NCBI GenBank assembly: GCA_023411035.1
Contig: JAEYPE010000087.1
Location: 1 to 28,957 of the forward strand
Length of the DNA stretch: 28,957 nucleotides
Direction of reading: 5' to 3'
Origin: Pseudomonadota bacterium
GTDB lineage: Bacteria > Pseudomonadota > Alphaproteobacteria > Azospirillales > Azospirillaceae
The notes beneath the pieces are model-generated. The model was not told the DNA's origin. It searched no databases and was given only the letters and a program-made list of their open reading frames with translations. This document shows, piece after piece, positions 21,896-28,957 of the stretch. Position 1 is the stretch's first letter, and each line of letters begins with the position of its first letter. Both the position numbers and the translations under genes were made by a program.

Positions 21896-22768
21896 TTAGC
21901 TCCAGTAGAGCCGCATCGGGTTGTCGACCAGCAGTGCCTGCCGCTTGGCCTCGTCGGTGGCGATGCGGGGGATGACGTCGGTCAGAAGCCCGTCGTCGGG
22001 CATGTGCGATTTCATGTTCGGGTGCGGCCAGTCGGTGCCCCACAGCACGCGGTCGGTGAAGCGGTCGACCAGCAGCCGGGCGAACGGCACCACGTCGTCG
22101 TAACCCGGCGGACCCTGGAGCGACAGCCGCTCCGGACAGCTCACCTTGCTCCACAGCGTCGGCATCTCCTCCATGAGGGTGACGAAGCGCTGGAAGTCGG
22201 GGTGGTCGACGCCCTTGGCGATGTCCGGGCGGCCCATGTGGTCCACGACGACGACCGCCGGAAGCTGCTTCAGGAAGGGGATCAGCCCCTCCAGGTCCTG
22301 CGCTTCGAAATAGACGACGATGTGCCAGCCGAGCTTGGCGATCTTCTCGGCGATGCCGAGGAAGACCTCGCGCGGTGTCGCATCGACCAGACGCTTGACG
22401 AAGTTGAAGCGCACGCCGCGCACGCCCGCCTCGTGCAGCTCGCGCAGCTCGTCCCCGGTGATCGCGGGACCGACCGACGCCACGCCGCGGGCCAGCCCGT
22501 TCGAGGCTTTCAGCGCGTCGACGAGCGCGCGGTTGTCCTTGCCGTGGCAGGTCGCCTGGACGATGACGTTGCGCTCGAACCCCAGGAAGTCGCGGAGCGC
22601 GAACAGCTTCTCCTTGGGCGCGTCGCAGGGGGTGTACTTGCGCTCCGGCGCATAGGGGAAGAGGTCGGCCGGGCCGAACACGTGGCAATGCGCGTCCACC
22701 GCGCCCGGCGGCGGGACGTAGGCCGGCTTGCTCGGGTTCGGGTGAAAGGGCAGGTAGTCGGCGTCCAT
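21896..22768 (-). CDS. ligI: 2-pyrone-4,6-dicarboxylate hydrolase
   Basis: A 290-residue amidohydrolase matching LigI (293). The metal site begins with DAHCHVFGP (His27, His29); RGVRFNFVKRLVD, VVVDHMGRPD and GTDWPHPNM are the pyrone-binding and catalytic segments, and the end is VDNPMRLYWS as in LigI. It opens 2-pyrone-4,6-dicarboxylate, the product of LigC, to 4-oxalomesaconate. It is the first gene of ligIAB, with GAGG about 8 nt before the ATG. A LysR gene diverges about 145-175 bp upstream and probably controls it. Confidence 0.94.
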   Translation of the reverse strand: MDADYLPFHPNPSKPAYVPPPGAVDAHCHVFGPADLFPYAPERKYTPCDAPKEKLFALRDFLGFERNVIVQATCHGKDNRALVDALKASNGLARGVASVGPAITGDELRELHEAGVRGVRFNFVKRLVDATPREVFLGIAEKIAKLGWHIVVYFEAQDLEGLIPFLKQLPAVVVVDHMGRPDIAKGVDHPDFQRFVTLMEEMPTLWSKVSCPERLSLQGPPGYDDVVPFARLLVDRFTDRVLWGTDWPHPNMKSHMPDDGLLTDVIPRIATDEAKRQALLVDNPMRLYWS

Positions 22769-22888
22769 GCGTTTCCTCGTTTCTTCGGCCGCGCCGTTCT
22801 TCGGTGGCGCCGTTCCGGGCGTGATTGTTCTCGACCCGCATCATCGGCCGCCGCCGCGGATGTTCCAACGTCGAAAGCCTGTCCCCGG

Positions 22889-22905
22889 TATAAAGTTTTG
22901 CTATA
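22889..22905. promoter_or_regulatory. LysR-box candidate between ligI and twin-HTH LysR gene
   Basis: TATA-AAGTTTTGC-TATA is an interrupted dyad that includes a T-N11-A match (22891-22903), an AT-rich island in a GC-rich region. It lies just before the regulator start and about 120 bp from ligI, the usual place for a LysR site shared by divergent genes. TATAGG at 22902-22907 could also be the regulator's -10. Confidence 0.42.
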
Positions 22906-22942
22906 GGGTTGGGTGACCAGGACGGAGGGCGCGGCGAATCCG

Positions 22943-24166
22943 ATGAAGGAGCTTCCCAACATCCGGCACCTCCGCGCCTTCCGCGAGGTGGCCCGGCGCG
23001 GCGGCATCAGTCAGGCGGCGGAGCATGTGCACCTGTCGCAGCCGGCGATCACCCAGGCGATCGCCAAGCTGGAGGAGCAGGTGGGCGCCTTGCTGTTCGC
23101 CCGACGGCCCGACGGCGTGGCGGTCACGCCGGAGGGGGCGCTGTTCCTCGACCGGGTCGAGCGCGCGCTGGAACACCTGCGCGCCGGTACCCGGGAGTCG
23201 ATCCGGATCGGCGGACGCAAGGGCGTGCGGGGCTTCGCCGATTTCGACCAGCTTCTGACGGCGGCGCAGTTGAGGGCGCTGACGACCGTCGCCGACGCCG
23301 GAAACTTCAGCCTGGCGGCACGCGCCGCCGGCATCTCGCAGCCGACCATCCACCGTGCCGCGCGTGACTTGGAGCGGCTCTGCGGGCTGTCGTTGTTCGT
23401 CCGCGAGGCCGCCGGGATCGCCCTGACGCCAGCCGCCCGAACACTCGTGCAGCATGTGAAGCTGGCGCTGGCCGAGCTGGCGCAGGGGTTTGCCGAGGTC
23501 CGCGAGCGGCGGGGCGGCGATTCGGGCCGGATCGTCGTCGGCAGTATGCCGCTGTCGCGCACTTTCATTCTACCGAGCGCCATCAACGCGCTGGCGCGGG
23601 AACGGCCGGACGTTCAGATCGACGTGGTGGACGGCCCCTACGAAGACATGCTGCACGGGCTGCGGCACGGCGAGATCGATGTTCTGATCGGCGCGCTGCG
23701 CACCCCGCTGCCCGTCGACGATGTGGTGCAGGAGCCGCTGTTCGACGACCCGCTGGCCGTGGTGGCGCGGGCCTTCCATCCGCTCAGCCGCAAGCCCGGA
23801 TTGACGCTGGGCGATCTGGCCGGCAGCCAGTGGGTGGTGCCGCGCCGGGGCACGCCGACGCGCGCGAGATTCGAGGCGCTGTTCGCGGGCCGCACGCCGC
23901 GCGGCCTGATCGAGACGAGTTCGCAGGTGCTGGTGCGCGGCCTGCTGCTCGACAGCGACCGCCTGACGCTGATCTCCGCCCACCAAGTCCGGCACGAGCA
24001 TGAGCTTGGCCTGCTGGTGACGCTGCCGGTGACCCTGGAGGGGACCGAGCGGGCCATCGGCCTGACCGTGCGCAAGGATTGGCGGCCAACGGCTACCCAG
24101 GAGCGTTTCCTCGACCTGCTCCGCAGCGCCGGGCGGGAGGCCGAATCCCCGGTGCGGAGCGCGTGA
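22943..24166 (+). CDS. LysR-type regulator with two N-terminal HTH domains (ligIAB-linked)
   Basis: A 407-residue protein, about 100 residues longer than a normal LysR regulator. It has two complete LysR-type winged HTH units in tandem: residues about 7-66 (ISQAAEHVHLSQPAITQAIAKLE) and about 108-166 (FSLAARAAGISQPTIHRAARDLE). A LysR effector domain follows from about 195 (RIVVGSMPLSRTFILPSAI). The start is ambiguous: ATG 22943, chosen here, or GTG 22913 in frame, which would crowd the putative promoter. It diverges from ligIAB and precedes ligC, so control of the protocatechuate branch is likely. A paralogue with the same architecture is at 26003-27250. Confidence 0.83.
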   Translation: MKELPNIRHLRAFREVARRGGISQAAEHVHLSQPAITQAIAKLEEQVGALLFARRPDGVAVTPEGALFLDRVERALEHLRAGTRESIRIGGRKGVRGFADFDQLLTAAQLRALTTVADAGNFSLAARAAGISQPTIHRAARDLERLCGLSLFVREAAGIALTPAARTLVQHVKLALAELAQGFAEVRERRGGDSGRIVVGSMPLSRTFILPSAINALARERPDVQIDVVDGPYEDMLHGLRHGEIDVLIGALRTPLPVDDVVQEPLFDDPLAVVARAFHPLSRKPGLTLGDLAGSQWVVPRRGTPTRARFEALFAGRTPRGLIETSSQVLVRGLLLDSDRLTLISAHQVRHEHELGLLVTLPVTLEGTERAIGLTVRKDWRPTATQERFLDLLRSAGREAESPVRSA

Positions 24167-24319
24167 TGACCATGCTGTCTTTGCGGATAGTGCTATTCAA
24201 AAATCCAATGGCTCCGGCCATCATTGAATTTCCGGCGCGCCGCCGCCGGTGATAGCCGTACCGGCTCGGGAACATGGGCCTGGGGCATTCGGGGGCTGCG
24301 GCCCCGACGGGAGGAAAGC

Positions 24320-25267
24320 ATGAAGATCTGTGTGGCGGGCGCGGCGGGCGCCTTCGGCATGAAGCACCTTGAGGCGATCGCCGCCATCGACGGCATCGAG
24401 GTGGTGTCGGTGGTCGGCGGCGCGCCGGACGACATCGAGGGCTTCGCCAAGGAGCGCGGCATCCCGCACTGGACCAAGGACCTTGCCGAGAGCCTGGCGC
24501 GGCCCGAGGTCGAGGCGGTGATCCTCGCCACCCCCACCCCGGTGCACGCCGCGCAGGCCATCCAGTGCCTGGAGAGCGGCAAGCATGTCCTGGTCGAAAT
24601 CCCGATGGCCGACAACCTCGCCGATGCCGAACGGCTGGTCGAGGTGCAGAAGGCCACCGGGCTGGTCGCCATGGCCGGACACACCCGCCGCTTCAATCCC
24701 AGCCACCAGTGGATTCGCAACCGCATCAAGGCGGGCGAGCTGACGATCCAGCAAATGGACGTTCAGACCTACTTCTTCCGCCGCTCCAACATGAACGCGC
24801 AGGGCAAGCCGCGCACCTGGACCGACCATCTGCTGTGGCACCACGCCTGCCACACGGTCGATCTGTTCCAGTACCAGACCGGCGAGATCGCGTCCCAGCT
24901 CCATGCCCTGCAAGGCCCGTTTCACCCGCAGCTCGGCATCGCCATGGACATGAGCATCGGCATGAAGGTGCCGTCGGGCGCCGTCTGCACGCTGTCGCTG
25001 TCGTTCAACAACGACGGGCCGCTGGGCACCTTCTTCCGCTACATCTGCGACAACGGCACCTACATCGCGCGCTACGACGACCTGTACGACGGCAAGGAGA
25101 ACAAGATCGACCTCAGCGGCGTGGCCGTGTCGAACAACGGCATCGAGCTGATCGACCGCGAGTTCTTCTCGGCCATCCGCGACAAGCGCGAGCCCAACGC
25201 CAGCGTCGCCCAATGCCTGCCCGCCATGCGCACGCTCGACCGCCTGGAAAAGAGCCTGAACGCCTGA
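24320..25267 (+). CDS. ligC: 4-carboxy-2-hydroxymuconate-6-semialdehyde dehydrogenase
   Basis: A 315-residue Gfo/Idh/MocA-family oxidoreductase, identical in length to Sphingobium LigC and very similar in key segments: the N-terminal Rossmann fold (VAGAAGAFGMKHL), LVEIPMADN, MAGHTRRFNPSHQWI, QQMDVQTYFFRR, TWTDHLLWHHACHTVDLFQY and GPLGTFFRYICDNGTYIARYDD. It oxidises the hemiacetal of the LigAB product with NADP to 2-pyrone-4,6-dicarboxylate, which LigI opens. ATG 24320 has GGAGG 6 nt upstream. It lies 153 bp after the twin-HTH LysR gene, enough for its own promoter, and is followed 45 bp on by the dienelactone-hydrolase-type gene. Confidence 0.95.
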   Translation: MKICVAGAAGAFGMKHLEAIAAIDGIEVVSVVGGAPDDIEGFAKERGIPHWTKDLAESLARPEVEAVILATPTPVHAAQAIQCLESGKHVLVEIPMADNLADAERLVEVQKATGLVAMAGHTRRFNPSHQWIRNRIKAGELTIQQMDVQTYFFRRSNMNAQGKPRTWTDHLLWHHACHTVDLFQYQTGEIASQLHALQGPFHPQLGIAMDMSIGMKVPSGAVCTLSLSFNNDGPLGTFFRYICDNGTYIARYDDLYDGKENKIDLSGVAVSNNGIELIDREFFSAIRDKREPNASVAQCLPAMRTLDRLEKSLNA

Positions 25268-25312
25268 GGATCGGAGGCCGGGGATCGCGCTGGCCGAACA
25301 GGGGAGGTCGGA

Positions 25313-25990
25313 ATGGCCGACGGAGTGACGGGCGAGACGGTGGAGTTGCAGGCCCGGGACGGGCACCGGCTGTCCGGATTCCTGGCCCGCCCGGTGGGCG
25401 AGCCGCGCGGCAGCGTCGTGCTGGTGCAGGAAATCTTCGGGGTGAACCGCCACATCCGTTCGGTGTGCGAGGGCTATGCCGCCGCCGGCTTCACGGCGTT
25501 GGCCCCGGCCCTGTTCGACCGCGTGGAGCGCGGCGTCGAGCTGCCCTATGATGAAGCCGGAATCGAACGGGGGCGGGGGCTGATGGGCCGCGTGAGCCTC
25601 GACCTGGCGCTTGCCGACATGGCGGCGGCGCTGGAGCGGCTGGGCGGTGCGCGGTCGGCGGCGGTGGTCGGCTATTGCTGGGGCGGCACGCTGGCCTGGC
25701 TGGCGGCGGCGCGCCTGCCGGTGCGGGCGGCGGTCGGTTACTACGGGGGCAGGATCGGCGAGCACGCCGCGCTTGTTCCGCAGGTGCCGACGCTGCTGCA
25801 CTTTGGTGAGAAGGACCACGCGATCCCCCTGTCGGTGGCCGAGGAGGTGCGCCGCCGTCATGCGCAGGTGGTCGTCCACACCTATCCGGCGGGGCATGGC
25901 TTCAACTGCGACGAACGGCCGAGCTTCGATCCGGAGAGCTCCCGGCTTGCGCGGCGGCGGTCGCTGGGGTTTCTGGAGGCGGTGTTCTGA
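25313..25990 (+). CDS. Dienelactone hydrolase family protein
   Basis: A 225-residue alpha/beta hydrolase of the DLH family (usual length about 230). The catalytic triad is Cys122 (GYCWGG), Asp168 (GEKDHAI) and His195 (PAGHGFNCD); VLVQEIFGVNRHIR with its glutamate is the family's N-terminal hallmark. GGGGAGG lies about 7 nt before the ATG. It is co-directional with ligC and may be co-transcribed. DLH enzymes open unsaturated lactones; here the likely target is a lactone or pyrone side product or methyl ester of ring cleavage. No step of the canonical LigABC-IJK pathway requires it, so the substrate is open. Converges on the next LysR gene with a 12-bp gap. Confidence 0.85.
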   Translation: MADGVTGETVELQARDGHRLSGFLARPVGEPRGSVVLVQEIFGVNRHIRSVCEGYAAAGFTALAPALFDRVERGVELPYDEAGIERGRGLMGRVSLDLALADMAAALERLGGARSAAVVGYCWGGTLAWLAAARLPVRAAVGYYGGRIGEHAALVPQVPTLLHFGEKDHAIPLSVAEEVRRRHAQVVVHTYPAGHGFNCDERPSFDPESSRLARRRSLGFLEAVF

Positions 25991-26002
25991 GCCTCCCTGC
26001 TC

Positions 26003-27250
26003 TCACGCGGGCGTGCGCACCAGGGCCGATGCCGCCCGTATTTCGTCGAGCACGGCCAGTGCCGCCGGGGACAGCATCGCCCCGTCGCGCAAGGTGATGC
26101 CGATCTGGCGCACGGTTTTCCCCAACGGGACCGGCATTTCGACCAGATCGCCCAACATGATCTCGTAATGCAGCTGGTGCGGTGAAATCGCCGTCAGCAT
26201 GTCGCTGTTCTTGAGCAGGCCGCGAAGAACGGCCAGATCCCCCGTCTCCACCGAAGGGGTCGGAGGCTCGAAGGCGAGTTCACGGAACGACAGGTCGATG
26301 AGATGGCGTCCCGGCGCTTCGGGCTTCGGCAAGATCCAGCGTTGCGGCAGCAAATCCTTCAGCGATACCGGCGCTCCCAGCAGGGGGTGCCCGGCCCGGA
26401 CGATGATGGCCATCCGGTCCTCGAACAGGCTTTCGGTGATCAGCCCGGTGCTGTTTGCGTTCGCGCGCAGGGCGCCGACGATGAAATCCACGTCGCCGTC
26501 GCGCAGCCCGGCCACCAGGGCTTCGTAGGGGCTTTCCACCGTCGTGACGCGGATGTTCGGATGGCGTTGCAGCGTCGCCGCGATGGCCGTCGGCAGAACA
26601 TAGGTCCTGCCCAGCGGAAGCGCCCCGATGGTGATGCTGCCCCGCATGGTTCCGGCGATGGCGGCGATATCGGATTGCATGTGGCGCAGTTCGGCGACGA
26701 TGCGCTTTCCGCTCGAAATGATCCTGGCGCCGACGTCGGTGGCGACCATTCCCTGTATCATGCGCTGGAAGAGCGGTTGCCCCAGCGCGCTCTCCATCCG
26801 CGCCAGGGACATGCTGGCACCGGCCTGCGACAGGCCGACATGGACGGCCGCTGCCGAGAGGTTGCGCAGTTCGGACAGGCTGATCAACAGGGTGAGGGCG
26901 CGGCCGTTGAGCAGCAGGTTGGTGACGGTGTTGCGCTCGACGGCCTGCTGCCGCTTGCCGGTGCGGCAGACCGCGTCGACGGTGCCGACGATCTCGTCGG
27001 TGATCCGCAGCGCGCGGTTGCGCACCGCTTCGCCATAGACGTTGAGCCGCATACCGCGCGGCTTGCGTTCGAACAGGGCAACGCCGAGGGTCTGCTCCAA
27101 CTCGCTGATGGCACGGGCGATCGCCGACGACGCCTTGAAGATCGCCGCCGACGACTTGGCGATGGAACCCGTGTCAGCGACCGACATGAAGTCGCGGATG
27201 TGGCGCAGGCTGCTCTCGATCCTGTCCGTGGGCGGTGCGAACCCGGTCAT
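26003..27250 (-). CDS. LysR-type regulator with two N-terminal HTH domains (gallate-dioxygenase-linked)
   Basis: A 415-residue regulator. The first HTH is at about 15-72 (GSIAKSSAAIFKASSAIARAISELE, then LFERKPRGM) and the second at about 116-175 (LSAAAVHVGLSQAGASMSLARME, then LFQRMIQGMVAT). An effector domain from about 192 (SITIGALPLGRTYVLPTAI) shares the pattern SPYE-x-L-x2-GLR and GALR with the regulator at 22943, so the two are paralogues. The ATG at 27250 has only a weak ribosome site. It diverges from the fused dioxygenase gene across 273 bp and probably controls it, with gallate or its ring-cleavage product as a plausible inducer. Effector not determinable from sequence. Confidence 0.83.
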   Translation of the reverse strand: MTGFAPPTDRIESSLRHIRDFMSVADTGSIAKSSAAIFKASSAIARAISELEQTLGVALFERKPRGMRLNVYGEAVRNRALRITDEIVGTVDAVCRTGKRQQAVERNTVTNLLLNGRALTLLISLSELRNLSAAAVHVGLSQAGASMSLARMESALGQPLFQRMIQGMVATDVGARIISSGKRIVAELRHMQSDIAAIAGTMRGSITIGALPLGRTYVLPTAIAATLQRHPNIRVTTVESPYEALVAGLRDGDVDFIVGALRANANSTGLITESLFEDRMAIIVRAGHPLLGAPVSLKDLLPQRWILPKPEAPGRHLIDLSFRELAFEPPTPSVETGDLAVLRGLLKNSDMLTAISPHQLHYEIMLGDLVEMPVPLGKTVRQIGITLRDGAMLSPAALAVLDEIRAASALVRTPA

Positions 27251-27365
27251 CCGACATTCCCGAAACCATCGAACCTGTGAGCGGGAGTGGACCCGCCGCG
27301 CTACCCCGGCCCAGGGCGGGACATAACAAAATTAGCACGCTGGTTCAGAGGGTGGCAACGGCATG

Positions 27366-27386
27366 GCGGCATTGTGCCGCTATAAT
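27366..27386 (+). promoter_or_regulatory. Gallate dioxygenase promoter with palindromic operator
   Basis: A perfect inverted repeat GCGGCA-TTG-TGCCGC (27366-27380) is followed at once by TATAAT (27381-27386), a consensus -10. There is no good -35 at the right spacing, which suits an activator-dependent promoter. Transcription would start near 27393, leaving a leader of about 130 nt. The divergent LysR protein is the likely binder. Confidence 0.48.
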
Positions 27387-27523
27387 CGCCTGGCCCGCTT
27401 CAAGCTCGAAGGGATCGTCTCCGCCTTGGCCATTCCGGCCGGCTGCCTGCCGCTGCGCCCCGCGCGGGTTGAACGCTGAACCGTCATCATCGAAGAAACG
27501 CACAAAAGAACGAGGAGGAACCC

Positions 27524-28819
27524 ATGGCACGGATCATCGGCGGCATCGCCTGTTCCCACACACCGACCATCGGCTTCGCCGTGGACGGCGACAAGCGCAA
27601 CGATCCCGTCTGGGCCCCGATCTTCGAAGGCTTCGAGCCGGTCCGCCAGTGGCTGGCCGAGAAGAAGCCCGACGTTCTGTTCATGATCTTCAACGACCAT
27701 GTGACGTCCTTCTTCTTCGACCATTACTCGGCCTTCACGCTGGGCATCGACACGCAGTACGGCGTCGCCGACGAGGGCGGCGGGTCGCGCGACCTGCCGC
27801 CGGTCAAGGGCCACGCCGCCCTGGCGCACCACATCGGCGCGTCGCTGATGGCCGACGAGTTCGACATGTCTTTCTACCAGGACAAGCCGTTGGACCATGG
27901 CTGCCTGTCGCCGCTGTCGGTGCTGTGCGACCGCACCGATGGCGAATGGGCGGCGTCCGTCGTGCCGCTGGCCGTGGGCGTGCTCCAGTTCCCGATCCCC
28001 TCGGCCAAGCGCTGCTACAAGCTCGGCCAAGCGTTGCGCCGGGCCATCGAGTCCTATCCGGAGGACCTGAAGGTCGCCATCGTCGCGACCGGCGGCCTGT
28101 CCCATCAGGTGCACGGCGCGCGGGCGGGCTTCAACAACACCGAATGGGACCACCAATTCCTCGACCTGTTCGAGAACGATCCGGAGGCGCTGACCCGCCT
28201 GACCATCGCCGACTACGCCGAGTTGGGCGGCGTCGAGGGGGCGGAGGTGATCATGTGGCTGATCATGCGCGGCGCGCTGTCGGCCAACGTCACCAAGGTG
28301 CACCAGTCCTACTACCTGCCGTCCATGACCGGCATCGCCACCGTGGTCTACGAGAACCGCGACCGGCCCCTGCCCAAGGACAAGGAAGCGGAGCAGCGGG
28401 CGCGCATCGGCCACCAGCTTGCCGGGGCGGAGGGCATCGCCGGCATCCATCCCTTCACCCACGCGGTCAGTGTCAAAGCCTACCGCCTCAACAAGTTCCT
28501 GCACCGGATGATCGACCCGGCGCACCGCCAGCGCTTCCTGGACGAGCCGGAAGCGGCCTTTGCCGCCGCCGGGCTGACCGAGGAGGAGAAGGAGATGGTC
28601 CGCCGCCGCGATTGGGACGCCATGATCCGCTACGGCGTCATCTTCTTCATGCTGGAGAAGCTGGGCGCGGTGGTCGGCGTCTCCAACCTGCACATCTACG
28701 CCGCCATGCGCGGCGAGACGCTGGAGCAGTTCCAGGCCACCCGCAACGCGCCGAACGCCCTCTATTCGGTGGCGGGCAAGCAGGGCATGGAAAATCTCGC
28801 CTGGGACAAGAGCAAGTGA
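27524..28819 (+). CDS. galA: Gallate dioxygenase (fused LigB-LigA type, GalA/DesB-like)
   Basis: A 431-residue type II extradiol dioxygenase in which a LigB-like catalytic domain (residues 1 to about 290) is fused to a LigA-like domain (about 310-431). Metal and base residues are conserved: His12 (ACSHTPTIG), His59 (FNDHVTSFF), His194 (GGLSHQVHGAR) and Glu241 (GAEVIMWL). The C-terminal part has INKFLHRMI-like and VSNLHIYAAMRGETLEQF segments typical of the alpha domain. GalA of P. putida and DesB of Sphingobium are about 420 residues with this layout and cleave gallate to 4-oxalomesaconate. GAGGAGG lies before ATG 27524. The next gene, a hydratase type, starts at or just past its stop. Gallate preference over protocatechuate is inferred from the fusion. 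Confidence 0.9.
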   Translation: MARIIGGIACSHTPTIGFAVDGDKRNDPVWAPIFEGFEPVRQWLAEKKPDVLFMIFNDHVTSFFFDHYSAFTLGIDTQYGVADEGGGSRDLPPVKGHAALAHHIGASLMADEFDMSFYQDKPLDHGCLSPLSVLCDRTDGEWAASVVPLAVGVLQFPIPSAKRCYKLGQALRRAIESYPEDLKVAIVATGGLSHQVHGARAGFNNTEWDHQFLDLFENDPEALTRLTIADYAELGGVEGAEVIMWLIMRGALSANVTKVHQSYYLPSMTGIATVVYENRDRPLPKDKEAEQRARIGHQLAGAEGIAGIHPFTHAVSVKAYRLNKFLHRMIDPAHRQRFLDEPEAAFAAAGLTEEEKEMVRRRDWDAMIRYGVIFFMLEKLGAVVGVSNLHIYAAMRGETLEQFQATRNAPNALYSVAGKQGMENLAWDKSK

Positions 28820-28830
28820 GCCAGACTCCG

Positions 28831-28957
28831 ATGATCATCGACATCCACGGCCATTACACCACGGCACCGAAGGCTCTGGAGGAGTGGCGCGCCCGGCAGA
28901 TCGCCGGGCTGACCGACCCCTCGCAGGCGCCCAAGGCGTCGGAGCTGACGATCAGCG
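28831..28957 (+). CDS. 4-oxalomesaconate hydratase-type amidohydrolase, N-terminal part
   Basis: The first 42 codons are present and the frame runs off the right edge. The start IIDIHGHYTTAPKALEEWRA has the His6-x-His8 metal motif of amidohydrolase-2 proteins and matches, as I recall it, the start of LigJ-like hydratases encoded next to extradiol dioxygenases. It would hydrate the 4-oxalomesaconate made by the gene just upstream. ATG 28831 is chosen; an in-frame GTG at 28816 would overlap the dioxygenase stop as GTGA. Neither has a strong ribosome site, so coupled translation is likely. Its C-terminal half is not visible; the left edge of the window holds the C-terminal end of a gene of the same family. 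Confidence 0.72.
   Translation, partial: MIIDIHGHYTTAPKALEEWRARQIAGLTDPSQAPKASELTIS

Noticed and set aside
24167..24319. LysR operator for ligC (ATAG-TG-CTAT at about 24187-24196)
   Set aside because: The arms are only 4 bp and no good -10/-35 pair accompanies them, so it is too weak to list as a site.
1..28957. CRISPR array, tRNA, rRNA, transposase or integrase
   Set aside because: No regular spaced repeats, no tRNA-like cloverleaf or rRNA segment, and no DDE, serine or tyrosine recombinase protein could be seen on either strand.

Overview
The window is GC-rich DNA, almost entirely coding, with tight operons, Shine-Dalgarno starts and gene families typical of an alphaproteobacterium. An Azospirillum-like soil or rhizosphere organism is my inference; no rRNA or marker gene is present to prove it. 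The whole window is a catabolic island for methoxylated, lignin-derived aromatic acids (vanillate, syringate, protocatechuate or gallate type). It combines uptake, two chemically different O-demethylation routes, two extradiol ring-cleavage dioxygenases and the 4,5-cleavage lower pathway.

Layout. (1) 1-167: 3' end of a 4-oxalomesaconate hydratase-type amidohydrolase, then a bidirectional terminator. (2) 8467 down to 248, minus strand: a nine-gene unit of alpha/beta hydrolase, HMG/CHA aldolase (ligK/galC), 4-oxalomesaconate tautomerase (galD), a DUF1932 dehydrogenase, and a complete branched-chain-type ABC importer (binding protein, LivH, LivM, LivG, LivF) that probably imports the aromatic acid. 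A LysR regulator diverges at 8620. (3) 11606 down to 9593, minus: a VanA/VanB-type Rieske oxygenase and reductase (O2-dependent demethylation). A small hairpin element with 8-bp flanking direct repeats sits in its leader. (4) 20444 down to 11947, minus: an eight-gene operon for a corrinoid- and tetrahydrofolate-dependent, acetogen-like methyltransferase system: MetV-MetF fusion, corrinoid protein, URO-D-type methyltransferase, MetH-activation-like protein, RACE-type activator, methyl-THF methyltransferase, an amidohydrolase of unknown role, and a GntR/FCD regulator. (5) 22768 down to 20668, minus: ligI-ligA-ligB, with a good terminator. (6) 22943-25990, plus: a LysR regulator with two helix-turn-helix domains, ligC, and a dienelactone-hydrolase-family gene. 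(7) A second twin-HTH LysR (27250 down to 26003) divergent from a fused gallate dioxygenase (27524-28819), which is followed by the 5' end of another oxalomesaconate hydratase-type gene running off the window.

How it works together (inference from families). The ABC importer brings in methoxybenzoates. VanAB removes the methyl group oxidatively as formaldehyde. The corrinoid system instead moves it to cobalamin, then to THF, and MetF oxidises methyl-THF to methylene-THF. The resulting catechols are cleaved by LigAB (protocatechuate) or the fused GalA/DesB-type enzyme (gallate). LigC and LigI, or tautomerase GalD, lead to 4-oxalomesaconate; the hydratase and LigK-type aldolase give pyruvate and oxaloacetate. 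Related TTGTA/TACAA palindromes upstream of both demethylase operons suggest shared control by the GntR protein. The most notable system is the anaerobe-style three-component O-demethylase wired into an O2-dependent ring-cleavage island.
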